From Aspidapion aeneum (Eukaryota > Arthropoda > Insecta > Coleoptera > Brentidae), in assembly GCA_963576565.1 (NCBI GenBank), contig OY755039.1, positions 143,351,369 through 143,415,368 on the forward strand: DNA of 64,000 bases, read 5' to 3'. The notes under the pieces are model-generated. The model had not been told where the DNA came from, made no database searches, and saw nothing but the letters and a program-made list of their open reading frames with translations. Position numbers and translations under genes: made by a program. This document shows positions 9,700 to 21,345 of the stretch, one piece after another (position 1 is the first letter of the stretch; every line of letters begins with the position of its first letter).

Positions 9700-11513
9700 G
9701 TTGAGGATAGCGAATCCACCCATATTTTTCTAGACACAATACATTTATAATACTTTTACATGGTTGCCTTGCGTTGCTCCACTTACGTCCTGGTATTTTA
9801 TTTATACCTTTGCAAAGTTTTTTATAACCTTTATAGGAACTGAACAGATTCAGGATCTATTTTTTAGATCATTCTTTAATATTATAAATTTACAATCGCA
9901 ACACGAGCTGCAGGGGCCGGAAGTAGGCACAGTGTGCCTGAACGAAGTATAGGTTACATAAAAATGGTTCCAAAAACTAATTGCACATTTTGAATATGGA
10001 CTCTTTCCTGACTTCAGAGCGATATTCATATAAGTCCTAGCTGATCCTCTTCTCGAATTTTTATCAATTTTTTGCCATTTTTCTAGTTAGTCTGGCTCCT
10101 GTCACGTGTGACCTAATATATGCGCTCAGTTTGACTGCAGGGCATTGTTAAGCACCCATAGGTGTATAAAAAAGTTTGGTCACGTGGTTGAACTCATGGT
10201 CGTTTGGCGGCCATCCTTGAAAATGGCCGCCAAATTGATAGATTTTTTTGTTTAAGCGTATCTCCCTATCCAGTTATCCGATTTTAATTTTTAAAGGCTT
10301 GTTATACTCCTTTTTTAAAGGGAAATAAATTTTGTAATTACACATTTTTTAATAAATCAAGTAGTCTTTGAGATATACCAAGATTATTAGTATTTCTGCT
10401 TGCAAAAGAATTAAAATAATAACCATGCTCATTTTATTGTAGATACAATATTATTGACATTTGTTTTTTTTTTGTTACATAGAAGGCTTTAAACCTTTCA
10501 CAGAAGAGGATATTGACTTTATGTTTTTAAAGTTCGATGGATGGTACCCCTAAAGACTGCCTTAAAGAGGGTGGTTTCTAAAACTGTTCACATGATTATA
10601 CAAAAAGTGGATTTGTAGTGAAACAATGCATCGTAGCAAAAAACGTGAAGAGTAATTTTTTATAGTACTTTTAATTCCGCTTCTTCTAACCATTGTCTTA
10701 TCTTTTACAATTTTACATAATACGTAATGTAAAAAACTTAATAATCTATAAACTCCATTCCCCAAATAAATATTAACAAGAAACCTACTAGGCCATGGAT
10801 CACCCATGTTTTCCTCCTTGTTTTAAAAAACTATATTCTAAATGGAATGCTTCTTCTAGAACATCGTCAACATTTTTTCAACAAAATGGCTTATGGTTAA
10901 GTCAACCATTTTCCGTAAATAAAAGAAATGAAGAGCAATATTCTGCATGTTTGGAGGATCCATTGCCTTTTATTTCCCGATCATTTTTAAGTTTATCTGA
11001 CCATCAGAAAAGAACGAAAACAGAGTACCTCACAGAATACTCGCATGTCCATATCAAATTTGTTGCAAAATAACCTAATTTTAAAATTTGTCCACCATCT
11101 TAAATATTTATGAAATTATGTCAGTTGTGACATTAAATTTGTTCAGTGTTGTCACTTTCCAAAACGACTGCAATTATATCTTTTTTAAGAAATGAGGAAT
11201 TGTCAAATACTCATTTTTGGTGACCACCCCATATAATAAATTATTGATTTATACAAACATATTTTTTTCTAATAAAACTTAAAGCTCCTCCTTTCCAAAA
11301 AATTTAATACGAAAAAATTAGGTGACATTTAAGTAAGGCGTCACTCTTTATACAATATTACGGTGTATAAAAGTCATTCCTAAGTTTTCCAGATTGAAAG
11401 TACTAAGTAAAAAAATTCATGTCCAATCGTTTCCATAAGCCCGTTCCTCTGTGCGCTAGTTGTCTCACGGGTTAAGGCCGTAGAAACGATTTTTACTTGG
11501 TGGGGGACAGTAA
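9700..11513. other. intergenic region, no firm gene
   Basis: This is AT-rich DNA. One 92-codon ORF (10795-11073) is listed separately. A short palindromic segment occurs near 10200-10235 (GGCGGCCAT and ATGGCCGCC). Nothing else is recognised. Confidence 0.4.
10795..11073 (+). CDS. hypothetical ORF, 92 codons
   Basis: The ATG at 10795 lies in a favourable CCATGG context. The product has an aromatic/cysteine-rich start (HPCFPPCFKK) and a motif near residues 65-80, SLSDHQKRTKTEYL. That motif loosely recalls the serine-then-basic RRKT motif near the N-terminus of many uncharacterised transposon-linked proteins in cnidarians and insects. This is only a resemblance. No transmembrane or catalytic motif is visible, and splice context was not resolved. 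It may be the first exon of a mobile-element gene or a chance ORF. Confidence 0.25.
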   Translation: MDHPCFPPCFKKLYSKWNASSRTSSTFFQQNGLWLSQPFSVNKRNEEQYSACLEDPLPFISRSFLSLSDHQKRTKTEYLTEYSHVHIKFVAK

Positions 11514-12052
11514 GACTTGTTTTTTGACATATTTCCAGGTTCGCTGTATTTTCAGGTTCGTAAGTTGTATTCGGCTAATATGTCCTTTGAGCCACTAACA
11601 TTACATACATTTATATTTTGTAACTGGAAACAAATTTACGAAACTATTTTCAATTTTTAAAATACATACTGTCTAATTTTGATCGTTTTGGGTTTTCTAA
11701 GTTGGTGTTTTGTCTCATTGTTTAGAGCGTTTAAAGTACAGTCTATCTCTTTCTAGGCATTCTTAGCTTGCCGTTGATTGGTTTGAACTCTAAGCCTTCT
11801 TGCTTTGCCAAAAAAGAGATAGACTGTGCTTTAAACGATCCAAACAAAGAGACAAAATACCAACGCAAGCCAGACTTAAGAAACCGTCACAGATCAAATT
11901 ACACAGTGTGTTTCTTAAAAATTGAAAATAGTTAAATAAATTTGTTTCCAGTTACAAAATATAAATTTATGTGATGTTAGTGGCTCAAAGGACATATATA
12001 ATACACTTTTATTAAAATACAGCGAACCTGAAAATATTTCGAAAAACAAGTC
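11514..12052. mobile_element. foldback MITE with about 245-bp arms
   Basis: The element starts GACTTGTTTTTTGACATATT and ends with the near complement AAAAACAAGTC. The arms match along their length: AATACAGCGAACCTG, GTGGCTCAAAGGACATAT and GTTTCCAGTTACAAAATATA are all mirrored. The centre near 11750-11830 contains AGTCTATCTCTTT and its complement. No coding potential. The target duplication is unclear. Confidence 0.8.
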
Positions 12053-12694
12053 GCTGCGTTGCTATAAATTTTACTTGTGCTTTACCTAGTCTTGCATGTA
12101 ATTAATGCTTGTTGATGTCAAAAACAGTATTTAATTAGAAATATTTTGTTACACTGTGAAACTGAATTTTATCTCTCTTTGAGATATTACATAAAGTTTG
12201 TATTTTCTTTAAGGAATGACCCTTTTTTTATTTTTCTCAATATTTAATTTTATTTTTTATTAACTTTTTACTAGTTTATTTATTTACTGTATTATAAACA
12301 AATAATAATAAAAAAAGTCATAATAAAATATTGAAGGTGAGACGTCATTTTTTGAGAATCAAAAAAATATCATTCTATAAACAATAGCCGTAAATATTAT
12401 ATCTCAAAAAGTAAAAGTGACAGAAATTTATACCAAAACTGAATTTTCAAATAAATTATTAATTGACCTCCTAAAATGCAAATATTAAAAAATTCCCCGT
12501 GGCCTGAAAACGACTTAAAAGATACGGTTTTTAACACGCATATAGGTAATATGTGATTTGCCAAACTTTTGTATATAATATTATGTATGTATTCAAAATT
12601 TATTTACAGGTCAATTCCGAAAAATCAAAGTTCAAAAATGAAAGTGGTTGTTATCTAAAAATATCGATTTTTTTTAGTTAATACAGGTTCCTTC
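12053..12694. other. AT-rich DNA, nothing recognised
   Basis: Runs of A and T, no ORF over 60 codons, no repeat match noticed in this window. Confidence 0.4.
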
Positions 12695-13008
12695 CAGTGG
12701 TGGTTTCTCCTTAAGTGCACATGTGCACGTGACTTCCATATTTTAGTTAAAAAAATATTAAAATTTGAACATTCCTTAATATTTTCATCATAAAGTATCG
12801 ATAAACCCCAAAAGGAATTCATCAATGACTTGAATACTAACTAGAAATTAATACCTGGTATGTATGTGTTTGTATTAGTGTTCAAACGACCATGTGGTCG
12901 ATGCGTAAGCCGGCTGCTGCCTCGCTTATGTGGAACCAAATTCTGTACACCGTATATGTTATGTCGCATTCTAATTACAAATTATAGAAATATATTACAA
13001 GCAGGCAC
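12695..13008 (+). mobile_element. 5' fragment of hAT-like element (same family as 16126-17654)
   Basis: The start CAGTGGTGGTTTCTCC and the words AAGTGCACATGTGCACGTG, CCCAAAAGGAATTCATC and GGTATGTATGTGTTTGTATT match the intact copy at 16126-17654. The similarity ends near 13000. The right end and target duplication are missing. Because it lacks the DINE-like insertion present at 16188-16893, it shows the empty state of that site. Confidence 0.75.
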
Positions 13009-13236
13009 TCCAAAATCACCAGATTTTTTTATGGGGCTATGCAAATCCAAATTTCTTCGTATGTACATTTAAGTGCTTTGGGTCAACTTCGGGCAAAAAT
13101 AATCACCACCCTACAAGCAGTGACACCTGATATGCTAAGTAATGTCCGAACTGAATTTTATAACAAGTTCGGATACTGTTTAGCACAGAGCGATGGTATT
13201 TTAGGTAGTTCCTTAATCAATATTGTTGGATCTTAA
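13009..13236 (+). pseudogene. Tc1/mariner-type transposase C-terminal fragment
   Basis: One frame reads KSPDFFMGLCKSKFLRMYI, recalling the SPDLSPLDFFLWGYLKSKV block near the last catalytic acid of mariner-like transposases. A shifted frame then continues as LGQLRAKIITTLQAVTPDML, NVRTEFYNKFGYCLAQSDG (13078-13200), matching the usual C-terminal end. The first aspartate-containing catalytic blocks are absent and a frameshift lies near 13060, so this is a dead remnant of about 75 codons. The preceding sequence is a hAT fragment, implying truncation by insertion or deletion. Confidence 0.6.
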
Positions 13237-13341
13237 TTTTAAGAATGTGTGTTCAAACAAAGTGTGGGTCATAGATTTCTCAGGAATAGGGGTCCAAATT
13301 GAAATTGTTGTGAAAAGCTTTACCTATTTTTGATGTCCAGT

Positions 13342-13948
13342 CAGGGCTATCAAAATGGACGGGCCACGATCCTCCACTCTGTTGACGTCACATCCGGGGC
13401 TGATTTTTTTTTGATGGTCACGTTACGACACAGCTGATTGTCTTTAAAATATTGAAGTTGAAATGACGGTCCATTGATATTTGATTTTTTTTAAATAAAG
13501 CCGTTTTTGAGATTGTTTTTACTTTATTCTGGCAGAACAATTTTTTTTAAATGTATAGTAAGCCTTAAATTTTCATAGCCGCTTCATTAGCTCACACAAA
13601 AATTAAGTTTAAAGCAGAAGCGAATGTGACAATCACATATAACAAAGTCAAATACATGTCAAATATAACAGTTGGCATGTGGTACATGGCGGGTAATTTG
13701 AATTCAAAATAAGGAATGCTCAATCTTGAAGATTTTAACATTTTAATCATGTTGCTTCCTTACAAACCTTTGGTGGAATATCGGGATGGTGTCTGAGAAT
13801 ATTTCACTGAAATTTTTCGGAAATCTGTAGTGCCATTTTGAAAATATCATAAAAAAACGTCTGACCTCCCATAAGACCCAATGTAAAATTCAGCCCCGGG
13901 AGAACAGCTGATTTTTTCAGCGTGGCCTCTATTTTTGTGTTGGCCTTG
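13342..13948 (+). mobile_element. 598-bp MITE family, copy 2 (607 bp)
   Basis: This copy has the same termini as copy 1 and is flanked by exact GTCCAGT at 13335-13341 and 13949-13955. Two independent insertions with different 7-bp duplications fix the element ends. It has no ORF. Confidence 0.85.
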
Positions 13949-13955
13949 GTCCAGT

Positions 13956-14413
13956 GTCATGTGTTGACGTGACAGACGTCAAAAACACTAAAAAGGGGAG
14001 ATATTCGTCCCTTTCTATCTACAGAAGAGCTCGGTTCGGTCCGTTTAAACGAGTTAATATGTTATGTTTCCATCTTTGACCAGCAGAGAGACTACACGCG
14101 GCCCGGAGCTGCGACGCCCTTGAACGCGTCTCATGTGTCGAGATTTGTTGGATAATGGGTCAGTTGAGCACTTTTTGTAGGGCATCGAATAGGGAAAATG
14201 GGATTATAAGTGTTCGGGATTTTTAGTGAATTTTTAGCAATAAATAAACTTGTTTAGTTAACAGTTGCGTTGAAATATGAAAGAATTTTATTGAGGATAC
14301 TTATTTGTTTCGCTGAGTAAGCCATAAACTTTAGTTTGTGGTAGACACGGCATTAAATATTATAAAACAAAACAAGCTTAAAAAAAAGGATTATCCTTTA
14401 CTTAGTTAACGTC
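13956..14413. other. unclassified DNA between MITEs
   Basis: A short palindromic patch with TGACGTGACAGACGTCA lies near 13973. No gene or repeat is otherwise recognised. Confidence 0.4.
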
Positions 14414-14417
14414 TTAA

Positions 14418-15004
14418 GTATTGTTCATACTCGTCTTAGTCTTTTGTTTTTGATTAGTCTTTGTCCTTTGATTAGTCTTAGCTGTCTTAAACAAAATCGG
14501 CTGTTCATACTCGTCTTTTGTTTTTGATTAGTCTTAGTCATAACCCACTGAAAAAAAAATCAATTTCAATAAAAAGGCCTCTTTTCAAAAGTCATTTTCT
14601 ACACAAAACAATCTTATTTAACCTAATCTGTGCACGAAACACAGACACGAAAGAACAAAAGCGAAAAAGAAAATAAAAACAAATAAAATTTTGAGGTTAT
14701 GTTGAGATTTTCTGTTAAAAACATGATTAATGGCGGTAAATTCAAAATTTCGGCCGCGCGCTTGCGCTCTTCGGACGCTCTGTAAAAAAAAAACAACAAA
14801 TATCAGCTGATGTCTGTCACTCGTCTTAGTCGTTGTCCTAAGGATTGAAAGTTGGCAACTCTTAAGACAATGACTAATCAAAAACAAAAGCAAAAGCACT
14901 GTATGAACACTCCCATAGGAAACAGTGGTTTTAACTTTCTTATGACAAGACATATGACTAAACCAAGACAAAAGACTAGACAAAAGACGAGTATGAACGA
15001 TCCA
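14418..15004. mobile_element. 587-bp MITE with GTTCATACTCGTC termini, copy 1
   Basis: The left end GTATTGTTCATACTCGTC and the right end ACGAGTATGAACGATCCA are complementary over about 14 bp. Subterminal words GACTAATCAAAAACAAAAG recur several times. It is flanked by TTAA on both sides (14414-14417, 15005-15008). The 586-bp copy at 43868-44453 is inverted relative to it. The 121-codon minus-strand ORF inside is low complexity and not credible as a gene. Confidence 0.75.
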
Positions 15005-15149
15005 TTAATTTCCGATATTTTATTTACCATTACCCTCGATCGATTTTCTTTACGACCTGTCCAACGAAAAGATCGCCGCGCTAAGGGAAACAATCGGTGT
15101 CGCGTTAACGTCTATCCTTTTTTCTTACATACTACACATTTAATGCATA

Positions 15150-15830
15150 TAGAGGGTGTTACATAACTTAGCGGCCATAGCGCAGCAGGTGATAGAGGAG
15201 GTTATTTCCGACAAAAAAGTTTATAAAATATGGGGGTCAACACAAATCTGTTTTTAAGATATAGGATTTTTAGAGTTAGAGGAGTGGGGGAAAAGGGTTT
15301 TACAAAAAACATAAAATCTGTCACAACCAGCTGAATACTTAGCTCATTGTGATTCAAAAATGTGGTATTTCTTTTTATAATAAAATAACAATTTGACGAG
15401 ATACAGGCTGTCAAAATAACTTCCTCAAATGTATAAAAAATAATCATTTAAAAAAAAGAATAATTTTTGCTTACTTTTAAAAACTATCAATAATATTTTA
15501 TTATTATGTCTCACTAGAGACTTGCTTTTATTAATAAAAAATATTTAAAAAACATTGCGTTTAATATGGCATTTATATACCAATTTCTTTTTAAATAATT
15601 TTTATTTCAATTTATTCCTCTTATTCTAATACACTACTTTACCCAATTTCATATTTTTACTGCGTTTTTTTTAAAAGTTATTATCAAAAAAGTTTAAAAA
15701 ATCGCCAACTTTGATGCTCTGTATCTCGACAAAGAAAGAGTTTTGACCCATGCATTATAGGAACTTTTTTATCAGACATGACCTCCTCTATCACCTGTTG
15801 GCCTATGGCCTTTAAGTTCTGTTTCAAAGC
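15150..15830. mobile_element. TIR element of the GGTGATAGAGGAGG family
   Basis: The left arm AACTTAGCGGCCATAGCGC, CAGGTGATAGAGGAGG is mirrored at 15780-15817 (CCTCCTCTATCACCTG, GGCCATAGGC-type). Right halves of the same family occur at about 24500-24765 and 25440-25672, ending TATGGGACACCCTGTA. No coding potential. Confidence 0.65.
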
Positions 15831-16125
15831 CGTAAATCTTAAATGAAAGAAGATGGAAGATGAAACACTCTTACCTAAATGGATCGGATATTTTCCAGTG
15901 AGGAAAGAAGCTCTGGAAGGCGTGCAAAGGGACTGCGTGTAATGGCTGTTCAGTATTACTCCATTATACGCCAGAGCATCAATGTTTGGAGTTGGAATCT
16001 CGTTGCTTCCATGAAAACTTGCGTCGTAGGTGCCCTAGAAAAAAAATCATGTTTCCATTATGGATCTCCCACCTTCCTCCTAAGTTATATCAATGATTAC
16101 AGTATATAAATAAGGTAGTTAGCAG

Positions 16126-16667
16126 CAGTGGCGGTTTCTCCATAAGTGCACATGTGCACGTGCACTTCCAAATTATACTTAAAAATACTCTGCCAATATA
16201 TGGGCACCCAAGCTCACACTAGGTAGGTACTATAGTTATAGTATACGTGTGAGATATTATAACTAAAATCTCAAATATATTTTATTCGACTCCAGACTCA
16301 ATTACCTTTCGTTTGATACCACACAAGCCATGTTTTGACTTAAACTATAATTTTTGAAATCTACCCCCACCTTTTTTTTAAACTAAAATGTATTTTGTTC
16401 AACTCCAGACTTAATTACCTTTCGTTTGATATCACACACGCCATATTTTCACATAAAATCTAATTTTTGAAATTTACCCCCACCCTTTTAGTTGACTTGT
16501 GTTGGGTGGATTTTGTTCATTTTTAAATGGGACCATCTCGACCCAAGACCCAGCCTAGGTACCAAATTTTATTAAAATCAAGCAAGCGGTTTTTAAGTTA
16601 TGCGCGTTGGTCGTTACAGACAGACATACAGACAGACAGACATACAGACATACAGACATACAGACAT

Positions 16668-16698
<31 letters not shown>

Positions 16699-16699
16699 T

Positions 16700-16757
<58 letters not shown>

Positions 16758-17654
16758 GGCGCGACAAAAAAGTTTCAAAATCATCTGAAACGCAAAGATA
16801 TATAAAAATTTTTGAAATCGGAGCAACTTTTTTTTTCTCCAAAAAATTAGGATCACCAAAGCTCACACTATCGTATAGTGGTGTGAGCTAAAATATTAAA
16901 CTTTGATCATTGCTTAATTTAATTAATAATTACCCCAAAAGGAATTCATTAAAGACTGGAATATTACCTAGAAATTAATACCCGGTATGTATGTGTTTGT
17001 ATTCGTGTTCAAACCAAGCTCGAATCTAATTCTTTACGGTAATTTACTGGAACCAAATTCTATGCACCGTGGATGTTATCTCGCATGCTTATTACGAAAT
17101 ATAGAAAGAGAGGACGACATGTTCCAATAGAATTTTACAGTACATGGAATCTGAACCTTCCTTCGGCACCGCGCTGATACAATAACTAGCCTCGCACCCC
17201 CGTGATGCCTCCCGCGTCCACGGTTCGCGTTGCATTTTAGAGCAGTTCACGCGCACTTTTCAGTCCTGCGCGCTTAGACAACTTCCTATTATCGGTCGGG
17301 CGCTGGCGGTTTGTTTTGATTTCGTCGATTTGGCATTTACGACAATGGTGGAAGTTTCTAATTCTAATAGCAGTAGCGTGCAATATTCAAAGGCAATTAA
17401 ATTTTCATCTTTGCCATTAGAAGAGAAAATATATGTTAACTAGGTATGGTACATTTATTATTTATTTATAATTACAATAATAATAGGTAGATAACTAATA
17501 TCTAACTAAATATCTAATTTTTTAATTATTTGCTCTAAATTATATTATACCTGAAAAAGTTAGCGTGGCACTCAAAAAAAATTTATGCCTGCGCCGCAAT
17601 TTTTATTTTTTTTTGGTGTGCACCCCCAAAGCTTTTTACTACGCGCCGCCACTG
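16126..17654 (+). mobile_element. hAT-like element A with 8-bp target duplication
   Basis: The left end CAGTGGCGGTTTCTCC and the right end GCGCCGCCACTG are complementary, and GTTAGCAG flanks both sides (16118-16125, 17655-17662). Eight-base duplications and CAGTG termini fit hAT. A 31-codon frame starting at 17346 may be the remains of a transposase start. The element carries a DINE-like insertion at 16188-16893 that the fragment at 12695-13008 lacks. Confidence 0.85.
16188..16893 (+). mobile_element. DINE/Helentron-like element, copy I
   Basis: The copy begins CTCTGCCAATATATGGGC, then a 5' hairpin with stem AGCTCACAC-type. Next come repeated blocks with CTTTCGTTTGAT, ACACACGCCATATTTTCAC and ACCCCCACC, a lead-in GTTATGCGCGTTGGTCGTTACAG, a (CAGA)n array (16616-16757) and a 3' hairpin ending GTGTGAGCTAAA. 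It is flanked by TA on each side. (CAGA)n is (GTCT)n on the other strand, the GTCY microsatellite known from DINE-1/Helentron-associated elements. The class is inferred. Confidence 0.6.
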
Positions 17655-17662
17655 GTTAGCAG

Positions 17663-20284
17663 CAAGCGCGGATTTGAGGGGGTAAGAGGGTAATTACCCC
17701 TTCTAGATAAAAAACGCACTTTTTGTTAATAATACTACTACTATGTCGGTTTAGAACATTTTTCTACGTTGTTCGACGCCTATTCTCCACCTCCTTCGAT
17801 CCTGACAATCATCCTCAGTCAGATTTTTTTGACTCATTGATCTTTGGATTGACTGTTGCCATTCTAGTTTAGGACGCCCTCTTTTTCTGCGCCCTATTGG
17901 TTGCCATTCTAGGACCTGCTTTGGTAATCTTTCGTCGTTCATCCGTTGTACATGGCCGTACCATATCAGTTGCCTTCTAGTGATGTCATCCGTTATGCTT
18001 CCCTCGATTCCCATTCTTTCTTTTATGATCTCATTTCTTATGTGATCTATTCTAGATATTCTCATTGATCTTCTTATTGCATCCATTTCGACACTTTCCA
18101 TTTTTGTTTTGTACTTTTCTGTTACGCGACAAGTCTCTATTCCAACAGCGTGCTTTTGACCATTGTTTCATATATGTTAAATTTTACATTCTTTTTTATC
18201 TCTCTGCTCCATAAAATACTGTTAAGACATCCAATAACTTTTTTTGCTTTTACTATTCTTTTTTCCAATTCTTTACAGTCTGTACCTGTCTTATCAAATG
18301 TGATACCCAAATATACATACTCATTGCATGGAGATATTGTTTGTCCATTTTCTAGTACTAACTCACTGGATTCGTTTCCAATACATAAGTACTGTGTCTT
18401 GTCCACGTTCATTGTTAATCCCCACTTTTGGTATTCTTTTGTTAACTTTCTCATCATATACTCCATGTCTTCTTTATCATTAGCCACAATTACTTGGTCG
18501 TCAGCAAACTGTAGTGTGTATATGGTAAATCGGTCATTAAGTTGTATTCCCATGGCGTGCACTTTACGTTTCCAGTTTTTTAGAGCTACTGCGATATATA
18601 TTTTAAAAAGAGTTGGAGAGATACAACATCTCTGTCTTAAGCCTTTTGTTACCAGGAATTCTTTTGAAAGTCGATTTCCAATTTTAATTTTAGATTTTGA
18701 CCCTTTGTATAGTTCTTTTATCGTTTTTATGTATGTATGATTGATATTAGTTTGCTCTAACACTGTCCATAATTTTTCTACTGGAACGGTATCATATGCT
18801 TTTTGTAGGTCTACAAAGGTAACATGAGTCTCTATATTTCTGGCGCTTCTTTTCTCAATTGTTTAAGACAAAAAACATTATCACTACAAGATCTGCCTGC
18901 GCGAAACCCACTTTGCTCTTCTTCTTCTTGTTCATGAAAATCATTCTCTATTAGATCTCTAAGAATCCTACCGTACAATCTACTTAGAGTACTGGTTACT
19001 GAAATTCCTCTGTTGCAATCCAGCTTGTTTCCTTTTTTATGTATTGAGGATATGATGCAAGTTTCCAATCATTAGGTACTGGATGTCCGTTTATGCATTG
19101 GTTAATAATATATGTGAGATTTTCGACTAGTTTCTCTGATCCATATTTGAGCATTTCAGCATATACTCCCCCAGGTCCGCTAGCTTTTCCGGATTTAAGC
19201 TTTTTAATATTATTCTTTATCATTTCTTTTTCGATGATTACTTCCTCTCCATGTACTTCTATGTCTCTTCTCGGAGAGGCTGCCAGATATTCGGGTCTCG
19301 TCTCCTGGAGCAGTCCCTTGTAGTGTTCTGTCCATTGTTCTGGTTTGATTATCTGGATGTTTACTTTTTCTTTTGTTGGGTTTTTTACTGTAGAAATGAA
19401 TTTCCATACTGCAGAACTCTGCCTACCTACTACGTGTGTATTTATGTCGTGGCACTTGCGCTCGAACATTTCATTTTTTTCTGTGCGTATCAAATTTCTT
19501 AGCTGTCTTCTGGTCACTTTGCTCCTTAGTACTAAGCCATTTCAAGTATGTACGTGTTTCTCTTTGACCATTTCCTGACCAACAGCTTCGTTGCTTGCTT
19601 CCTTCAAGCTTTTTATTATGTTTGTATATATCTCTTCAAATGAGTGATTTGTGTTTATTAATTTTTCATCTAATTGGTTCTGATACAATCTTTGAGTACT
19701 TTCGATATCTAGACTTCTAAAGTTGTATTTTTGATTGTCTTCGATGCTTTCTAGGTTTTCATTTTCTCTAATACTTTCGTCCTTATTTGTTTTTCTTAAA
19801 GGGAATAATATTTTTGCTTTTACCAGATGGTGGTCAGATCCACAGGTAACACCACGAAGTGCTCGCACATCATACCACTTTAATTGTGAGTGTTGTCCAC
19901 CTATAGCATAATCAATGATTGATTTAAGATTTCTTGTTGGCTGAATCCAGGTATATCGATGAATATCCTTATGTTTAAAAAAACCATTATTTATTTTTAG
20001 GTTGTGGGTTTCACACAATTGCATCAGTCTTAAGCCATTATCATTTGTTACTTCCTCTCCAAATGGTCCTATCACTGTGCTCTGGGTTTGCCTACCAGTT
20101 CGGCTATTAAAATCGCCAAGCATAATTATTTCTCTGGTATTACCGATTTTTGTGATAGTCTCATCAAGTTAATAGTTAAAGGACAAAATAGGCGAATCAC
20201 CCCCTCCCCCTAGCAAAAAAAATTATATTATAATTTTTTCGTCGACTATTACCCTCCCTAGATTTTGACCCAGATCCGCTCCTG
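17663..20284. mobile_element. hAT-like element B, abutting element A
   Basis: The left end CAAGCGCGGATTTGAGGGGG (17663) and right end GACCCAGATCCGCTCCTG (20284) are imperfect complements. GTTAGCAG flanks it at 17655-17662 and 20285-20292. Its own DNA is only about 17663-17736 and 20169-20284. The rest is an inserted RTE-like LINE. Confidence 0.7.
17737..20168 (-). pseudogene. RTE-like LINE, copy 2: endonuclease and reverse transcriptase, broken
   Basis: Reading from 20168 down, the 5'-truncated apurinic-type endonuclease domain shows IIMLGDFNSRTGRQT, YTWIQP, SIIDYAIGG and the CGSDHHLV box (20130-19820). The linker KSGKASGPGGVYAEMLKYG precedes the reverse transcriptase. Its motifs include GFRAGRSCSDN, VTFVDLQKAYDTV (motif A) and LQFADDQVIV (FADD catalytic box, near 18510). 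The C-terminal part has CRV and GRRKRGRPKLEW. Frames break near 19530, 19050 and 18845. A 4-base deletion near 18135 separates KSTLL from GIETC-type sequence. The 3' end carries a short TAG repeat tail (17737-17745). Such elements move by target-primed reverse transcription. This copy is dead. Confidence 0.85.
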
Positions 20285-20362
20285 GTTAGCAGAAGCACCG
20301 ATCGAGGGTGTTCACAGGCTCGAGCGTTTAATTTGACGTCCCGAAGCGCTCGGCAGATCTTC

Positions 20363-21134
20363 ACATGGGCGTACGCAGCATCAAATCTAGGGGGGGGGGA
20401 ATGTAAAAAGTTAATGTTAAAAATAAAATATAAATATTTATTGAAATAAACAAAAAAAAACAAACCACGAAAAACGGACATTATTAAGTAAGTACAAATC
20501 ATTTGTAGAAAAACCGAAAAGAAAATGGCGTCGCGGCGGAAATTTGAAAAAATTAAAATACTTTTCGGTGCAGAAAAAGCTCTGGAAAAATTAAATAAAT
20601 AATTGAAGAAAATGACAATTGTAAAAAGAAAAAAAACAGCACCGCAGGCGAAAATTTGAGATAGATTAGGTAAAATTGCACTGCAAAAAATAAGTTGTAA
20701 TTAAAACAAAAGAAGTTAAAAACTATACGGAAAAAATAGTATAAAATGTAAAAGTTTCGGTGGGTTCATAAGTATAAGTAATGTCGGCTCCGCAGTTGGA
20801 AATTTTCACGGACTCGTCAGTTCGCTTTTGATAATGTATATGCTAATTTTGTTTGGAAATGCTAATTTTGAGTTTGGAGGGCCAAGCCCCCCCAGCACTT
20901 CTCTTATTTCGCCCCTAGATCTAATTTTGAACCTCTCTCGAATACATTATTATGAGATCAAAAAAAGTAAAATAAAGTTAAAAATACCTAAGTGTACCTA
21001 TTGTATAAAATTATGTAGGTAGAAATGTTTAAAGTTTATCTTCATTGATTGATTAATTTAAAATTTAATAATATTCAACATTTAAGGTAGGCAAATGTCC
21101 TCTGCCTCTTGCCCCTCTCTGCGTACGCCAATGG
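20363..21134. mobile_element. TIR element with GGCGTACGCAG ends
   Basis: CATGGGCGTACGCAG at the left and CTGCGTACGCCAATGG at the right are complementary. The left interior has a long G run and AAATCTAGG; a CCCCTAGATCT word lies near 20910. No target duplication was found, so the exact ends are uncertain. ORFs inside are short and featureless. Confidence 0.5.
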
Positions 21135-21345
21135 TTCTTTTTTATTTAATGGGTTGCATGCTCTTCAATGCAACCCACTAAAAAAAGGACGGATGTCAAA
21201 TATTAGCTAAAATGTATCTAACGAATAATTTTTGAAAAAATGTTTACAAAAGCGTCGTACTCATGAAGAGAATAAAAATCTTTAAAAACAAAAATAATAA
21301 ACAAACAGTTTATTTTATAGATTTAGTAGCAATCTTTATGTCGAG

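Noticed and set aside
14618..14983. 121-codon minus-strand ORF as a membrane protein
   Set aside because: Hydrophobic character comes from T/A-rich repeats inside a MITE, and the same ORF reappears in the second copy.
16527..16891. ORFs of 60-100 codons rich in TDRQ, TYRQ or SVCL
   Set aside because: Reading frames through the short CAGA/CATA arrays of the DINE-like copies, also at 30733-30942 and 39933-40236.
18150..18740. 196-codon plus-strand ORF resembling a membrane protein
   Set aside because: It is the antisense shadow of the RTE-like reverse transcriptase.
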